DNA of 8,108 bases from Elusimicrobiota bacterium (GTDB lineage Bacteria > CG03 > SLGR01 > PWQF01): assembly GCA_003556865.1 (NCBI GenBank), contig PWQF01000288.1, positions 1 to 8,108 on the forward strand, written 5' to 3'. Below, one piece after another: positions 5,584 to 8,108 of the stretch. Both the position numbers and the translations under genes were made by a program. Numbering within the stretch: position 1 is the first letter of the stretch; each line of letters begins with the position of its first letter. The notes below the pieces were generated by a model that saw only the letters and a program-made list of their open reading frames with translations, was not told the DNA's origin and searched no databases.

Positions 5584-6897
5584 GTGGCTAATTTAAGAAG
5601 TTTAGGCGGATTGATCATACTTACTGCAATTGCCTGGTTTTTATGCCGGCAGCGGAAAAAAATAAGGTTTAAGACAGTTCTTACCGGTTTCGGCCTTCAG
5701 TTTATATTTGCCCTTGCCGTTCTTAAAACAGAGGCCGGCCGCCGGTTTTTTGAAGTAATGAACAATGTGGTGATAGGGCTTTTGGGGTTCAGCGAGGAGG
5801 GAGCCAGGTTTTTATTCGGCAACCTGGTTGAAAACGAAGTGCCGGTAATTGCTGCCTCAAATGCTGCTGAAGGGGCGGAAATGGTAGCCAGCGTCGGGGC
5901 CTCTTTTGCCTTTAACGTTCTTCCCACTATTATTTTCTTTTCGGCCTTAATGTCTGTAATGTATTATTTCGGCCTTATGCAGAAGGTTGTGGAGCTTTTT
6001 GCCCGGATAATGATGAAATTTATGGGAACCTCCGGGGCCGAATCCCTTTCGGCATCGGCTAATATTTTTGTGGGCCAGACTGAAGCCCCCCTGGTAATAG
6101 CCCCTTATGTGGGAACCATGACCAACTCCGAACTTCTGGCGGTAATGGCCGGAGGAATGGCAACCGTTGCGGGAGGGGTAATGGCCGCCTATGTAGGCCT
6201 GCTCCATAATTATTTCCCCGGAATTGCCGGCCATCTCCTTACAGCTTCGGTTATGAGCGCCCCGGCCGCCCTGGTAATGGCAAAACTTATACTGCCCGAG
6301 ACCGGTTCCCCTAAAACTTCCGGCTCGGTTAAAATTGAATACCGGAAAAAAGAAGCCAACGTCCTGGAGGCCATTGCTTCGGGAACTTCCACCGGGCTTA
6401 AGCTGGCCTTTAACGTAGGGGCAATGCTTATATCTTTTCTGGCCCTCCTGGCCCTTTTAAACTGGATACTGGGCTGGGCGGGAGGATTACTCTACAGCGC
6501 GGGTCTTAACTGGTCTTTTCTGCAGGATATATCAATTCAGCGCATACTGGGATGGATATTCTCCCCCCTTGCCTATATGATGGGGATTGCCTGGGAAGAG
6601 GCAGCAAAAGCAGGACAGCTTCTGGGCCTTAAGATAGCGGTAAATGAGTTTGTGGCTTTTATGTCCCTCACCCAGAGCGTCTCCGCCGGAGAACTTTCCG
6701 CAAGGACAGTTGCAATACTTTCCTACGCTCTCTGCGGCTTTGCCAATTTTTTATCTATAGGCATACAGATAGGAGGAATAGGGGCCATAGCACCGGAAAG
6801 AAAAAGCGATCTGGCAAAGCTGGGGGTAAAAGCCCTTATAGCCGGGGCCCTTGCTTCCTTTACCACCGCGGCCATTGCGGGAATACTTATAGGATAG
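5584..6897 (+). CDS. nupC: Concentrative nucleoside transporter, CNT/NupC family
   Basis: A CNT-family inner-membrane symporter that imports nucleosides with an ion gradient. The 437-residue protein is hydrophobic almost throughout, with clear membrane segments around 6-21, 36-47, 110-132, 218-237, 276-300, 375-402 and 418-437. Family signatures are VLPTIIFFSALMS (112-124), NIFVGQTEAPL (160-170), the GGMATVAGGVMAAYV block (190-204), NEFVAF (354-359) and FANFLSIGIQIGGIG (386-400). By pattern, Q165-T166-E167, E355, F386, N388 and S391 match the nucleoside-contacting residues known from the Vibrio cholerae CNT. N160 and V163 match part of its sodium site, so sodium coupling is plausible but inferred. 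It is slightly longer than E. coli NupC (400), with an extra polar stretch around 82-108. Start GTG is set by GGGAGG seven bases upstream. It appears monocistronic, with its own promoter, and ends 8 bp from the convergent reductase gene. Confidence 0.95.
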   Translation: MANLRSLGGLIILTAIAWFLCRQRKKIRFKTVLTGFGLQFIFALAVLKTEAGRRFFEVMNNVVIGLLGFSEEGARFLFGNLVENEVPVIAASNAAEGAEMVASVGASFAFNVLPTIIFFSALMSVMYYFGLMQKVVELFARIMMKFMGTSGAESLSASANIFVGQTEAPLVIAPYVGTMTNSELLAVMAGGMATVAGGVMAAYVGLLHNYFPGIAGHLLTASVMSAPAALVMAKLILPETGSPKTSGSVKIEYRKKEANVLEAIASGTSTGLKLAFNVGAMLISFLALLALLNWILGWAGGLLYSAGLNWSFLQDISIQRILGWIFSPLAYMMGIAWEEAAKAGQLLGLKIAVNEFVAFMSLTQSVSAGELSARTVAILSYALCGFANFLSIGIQIGGIGAIAPERKSDLAKLGVKALIAGALASFTTAAIAGILIG

Positions 6898-6905
6898 CGC
6901 CGCTG

Positions 6906-7628
6906 TCAGTAGCCGGCAAAGTTTTCCAGGCTGATCCTCCCGGAGGATATCTTAAGATTATCCTTAAGCATCTTTTTCATTGCCCCGTTAAAAGCGGGGG
7001 GGCCCACTATATAAAATCGGCTCTCCTTAAAATAGGGGAAATGTTTTTTAATCATATCTTCGCTTATATAGCCCCTTTCCCCTTTCCAGTTTTTTACGGA
7101 GCCTGAATCCTCGGAAGTTATGGTATGAACCACTTTAAAACCTGAAAATTTATCTTCTATCTTTTTAAGCTCATCCTTAAAAGCTATTCTTTCCACGGAC
7201 CTGTTAGAGTAAAAAAGGCTGCCCCTGAGGGGCCTCTTTTCATCCAGGCGCATCTCCAGAATGCTTTTAACCGGGGTAATGCCTATTCCGCCGGCCAGGA
7301 AAGAGACATAATCTTCCTTAAGCTGCTCAAGCGTAAAGCGGCCGTAAGGGCCCCTCAGATAAAGTAAAGAATTCTTCTTAAGCGAATCAAGGGCCGTTTT
7401 AAATTCAGAACCTGAAATTATAGTCGATATCTCTATATTTTTCCTGGAGGGGGCATTTGATACCGTAAAAGGCTTGGAAAATTCCCTTCCCCCGTAATTA
7501 AAACCGATAAAAACATACTGGCCGGCCCTGTAGTTAAATTTTTCTTCTGTGCTGAAGAAAAAACTTTTTATTCCCGGGCATATCTCTTTAGACCCCTCCA
7601 GTCTTATTTTTATCTTCTCAGGTTTCAT
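6906..7628 (-). CDS. Stand-alone FAD/NAD(P)H-binding ferredoxin-reductase-like flavoprotein
   Basis: This 240-residue protein is a complete ferredoxin-NADP reductase-type module: an FAD-binding barrel (about 1-100) and an NAD(P)-binding domain (about 105-235). FAD contacts are expected at AGQYVFIGF (35-43) and KPFTVSNAP (52-60). Nucleotide binding is at AGGIGITPV (112-120) and YIVGPPAFNGAM (206-217). The C-terminus ISLENFAGY resembles oxygenase-reductase ends. The usual Arg of the RxY(S/T) flavin motif is Lys52, and the usual Cys before the late Gly is Val208. There is no iron-sulfur domain, so it should move electrons between NAD(P)H and a separate partner, which is unknown. Its ATG follows the stop of the XdhC-family gene with no gap (TAAATG). 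AAAGGA (7642-7637) lies eight bases before it, inside the XdhC gene, so the two are cotranscribed. It may serve a molybdenum hydroxylase system, but that is inference from the neighbour. Confidence 0.85.
   Translation of the reverse strand: MKPEKIKIRLEGSKEICPGIKSFFFSTEEKFNYRAGQYVFIGFNYGGREFSKPFTVSNAPSRKNIEISTIISGSEFKTALDSLKKNSLLYLRGPYGRFTLEQLKEDYVSFLAGGIGITPVKSILEMRLDEKRPLRGSLFYSNRSVERIAFKDELKKIEDKFSGFKVVHTITSEDSGSVKNWKGERGYISEDMIKKHFPYFKESRFYIVGPPAFNGAMKKMLKDNLKISSGRISLENFAGY
6934..6958. repeat. Two adjacent perfect palindromes at the nupC/reductase junction
   Basis: ATCCTCCCGGAGGAT (6934-6948) is a 15-bp palindrome around a single central C. It is directly followed by ATCTTAAGAT (6949-6958), a perfect 10-bp palindrome. 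Both lie in the last codons of the reductase gene and 37 bp after the nupC stop. As RNA the first can form a 5-bp stem with a 5-base loop on either strand. No T-tract follows, so it is not a standard intrinsic terminator. Confidence 0.5.
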
Positions 7629-8108
7629 TTAAAATTTCCTTTCATTTTTAATATTTCTCATTGATTCTCCGGAAGCCTTATATTTAACCTTTACTATCTC
7701 TGCCGCGATGGCCAGGGCGATTTCTCCCGGGGAATCGCCTCCCAGGTCCAGCCCCACCGGAGAAAATATGCGGGAATAGGGCAGTTTTACTCCACGAACT
7801 TCAATATTTTTAAAAAGAGTTTTTACTTTAGAACCTGACCCTATCATTCCTATGTAGGGGGCCGGGCCGGATGCAAGGGAAGAGAGAAGAACCTGGTCCC
7901 CCCGGTGACCGTGGGTAACTATAACGCAGTAGCTCTTATCATCTATAAAAAGAGCGGAAGGAGCTTCCTTCCAGGGCAGACATAAAACCCTTGCGGCGTT
8001 CGGGAACCTTTCCTCAACGGCAAAATCAGGACGGTCATCAACCACGGTGTAGCTTATCTTTACCGCATCCAGTATCCGGGAAAGAGCAAACCCTATATGC
8101 CCCCCCCC
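7629..8108 (-). CDS. xdhC: XdhC-family protein, C-terminal part
   Basis: XdhC-type proteins bind molybdenum cofactor and help sulfurate and insert it into xanthine dehydrogenase-like molybdenum hydroxylases; relatives occur with selenium-dependent hydroxylases. The 159 codons present are the Rossmann domain: GGGHIGFALSRIL at the window edge, TVVDDRPDFAVEERFP, VIVTHGHRGDQVLL, APYIGMIGSGSKVKTLF, and SPVGLDLGGDSPGEIALAIAAEI. The frame is open to the last base without a start. GTG at 8045 must not be taken as the start, because the conserved glycine motif GGGHIG lies upstream of it. The N-terminal XdhC/CoxI domain therefore should lie beyond the right edge. Codons for GGG form a run of nine G at the edge. 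The stop codon directly abuts the reductase ATG. Which hydroxylase it serves cannot be seen here. Confidence 0.9.
   Translation of the reverse strand, partial: GGGHIGFALSRILDAVKISYTVVDDRPDFAVEERFPNAARVLCLPWKEAPSALFIDDKSYCVIVTHGHRGDQVLLSSLASGPAPYIGMIGSGSKVKTLFKNIEVRGVKLPYSRIFSPVGLDLGGDSPGEIALAIAAEIVKVKYKASGESMRNIKNERKF

Noticed and set aside
5567..5596. Nine-codon upstream frame (MREVPKWLI) overlapping the nupC start
   Set aside because: The ATG has no ribosome binding site of its own and the frame arises from the nupC Shine-Dalgarno region itself.
5697..6392. Minus-strand open frames opposite nupC
   Set aside because: They are fully inside the transporter gene, whose family motifs are all in the plus frame.
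8043..8045. GTG as start of the XdhC-family gene
   Set aside because: The frame continues upstream into the conserved GGGHIG motif, so the gene begins beyond the window.

Overview
The window is a compact bacterial housekeeping segment with seven complete protein genes and two genes cut by the window edges. There is no rRNA, tRNA, CRISPR array, insertion sequence or phage gene. Almost every base lies in or next to a gene; the largest gap is about 190 bp. Base composition is moderate in GC by eye. Codon choice uses many ATA, AGG/CGG, CTT and GCC codons, and intergenic DNA is very AT-rich, with near-consensus TATAAT promoters. This suits a free-living, mesophilic-type bacterium from an uncultured lineage (something like Omnitrophota is plausible). 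That taxonomic guess is weak because no marker gene here settles it.

Layout, left to right. Positions 1-973, minus strand: the end-joined pantothenate genes panB and panC (panC runs off the left edge). Positions 974-1109: a divergent promoter region. Positions 1110-1535, plus strand: dUTPase (dut), apparently transcribed from its own start codon as a leaderless mRNA. Positions 1536-3373, minus strand: a probable two-gene unit of a TrpB2-type PLP enzyme followed by a shortened YedF-like DsrE-fold protein; the latter ends at the base next to the dut stop. Positions 3468-5396, minus strand: RNase R-type exoribonuclease. Positions 5397-5583: a divergent promoter region. Positions 5584-6897, plus strand: a CNT/NupC nucleoside transporter. 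Positions 6906-8108, minus strand: a stand-alone FAD/NAD(P) reductase module translated directly after the C-terminal half of an XdhC-family protein that continues past the right edge.

Themes. Dut, NupC and RNase R all touch nucleotide handling (dUTP removal, nucleoside uptake, RNA decay). XdhC with a flavin reductase suggests that a molybdenum hydroxylase, perhaps purine- or aldehyde-oxidising, is encoded just to the right. YedF-like proteins and some XdhC relatives are both linked to selenium metabolism in other bacteria, a possible but unproven thread.

I found no clear new system. The items most worth a second look are the leaderless dut promoter/start arrangement, the TrpB2 plus truncated YedF pair, and the palindrome cluster at the nupC/reductase junction.
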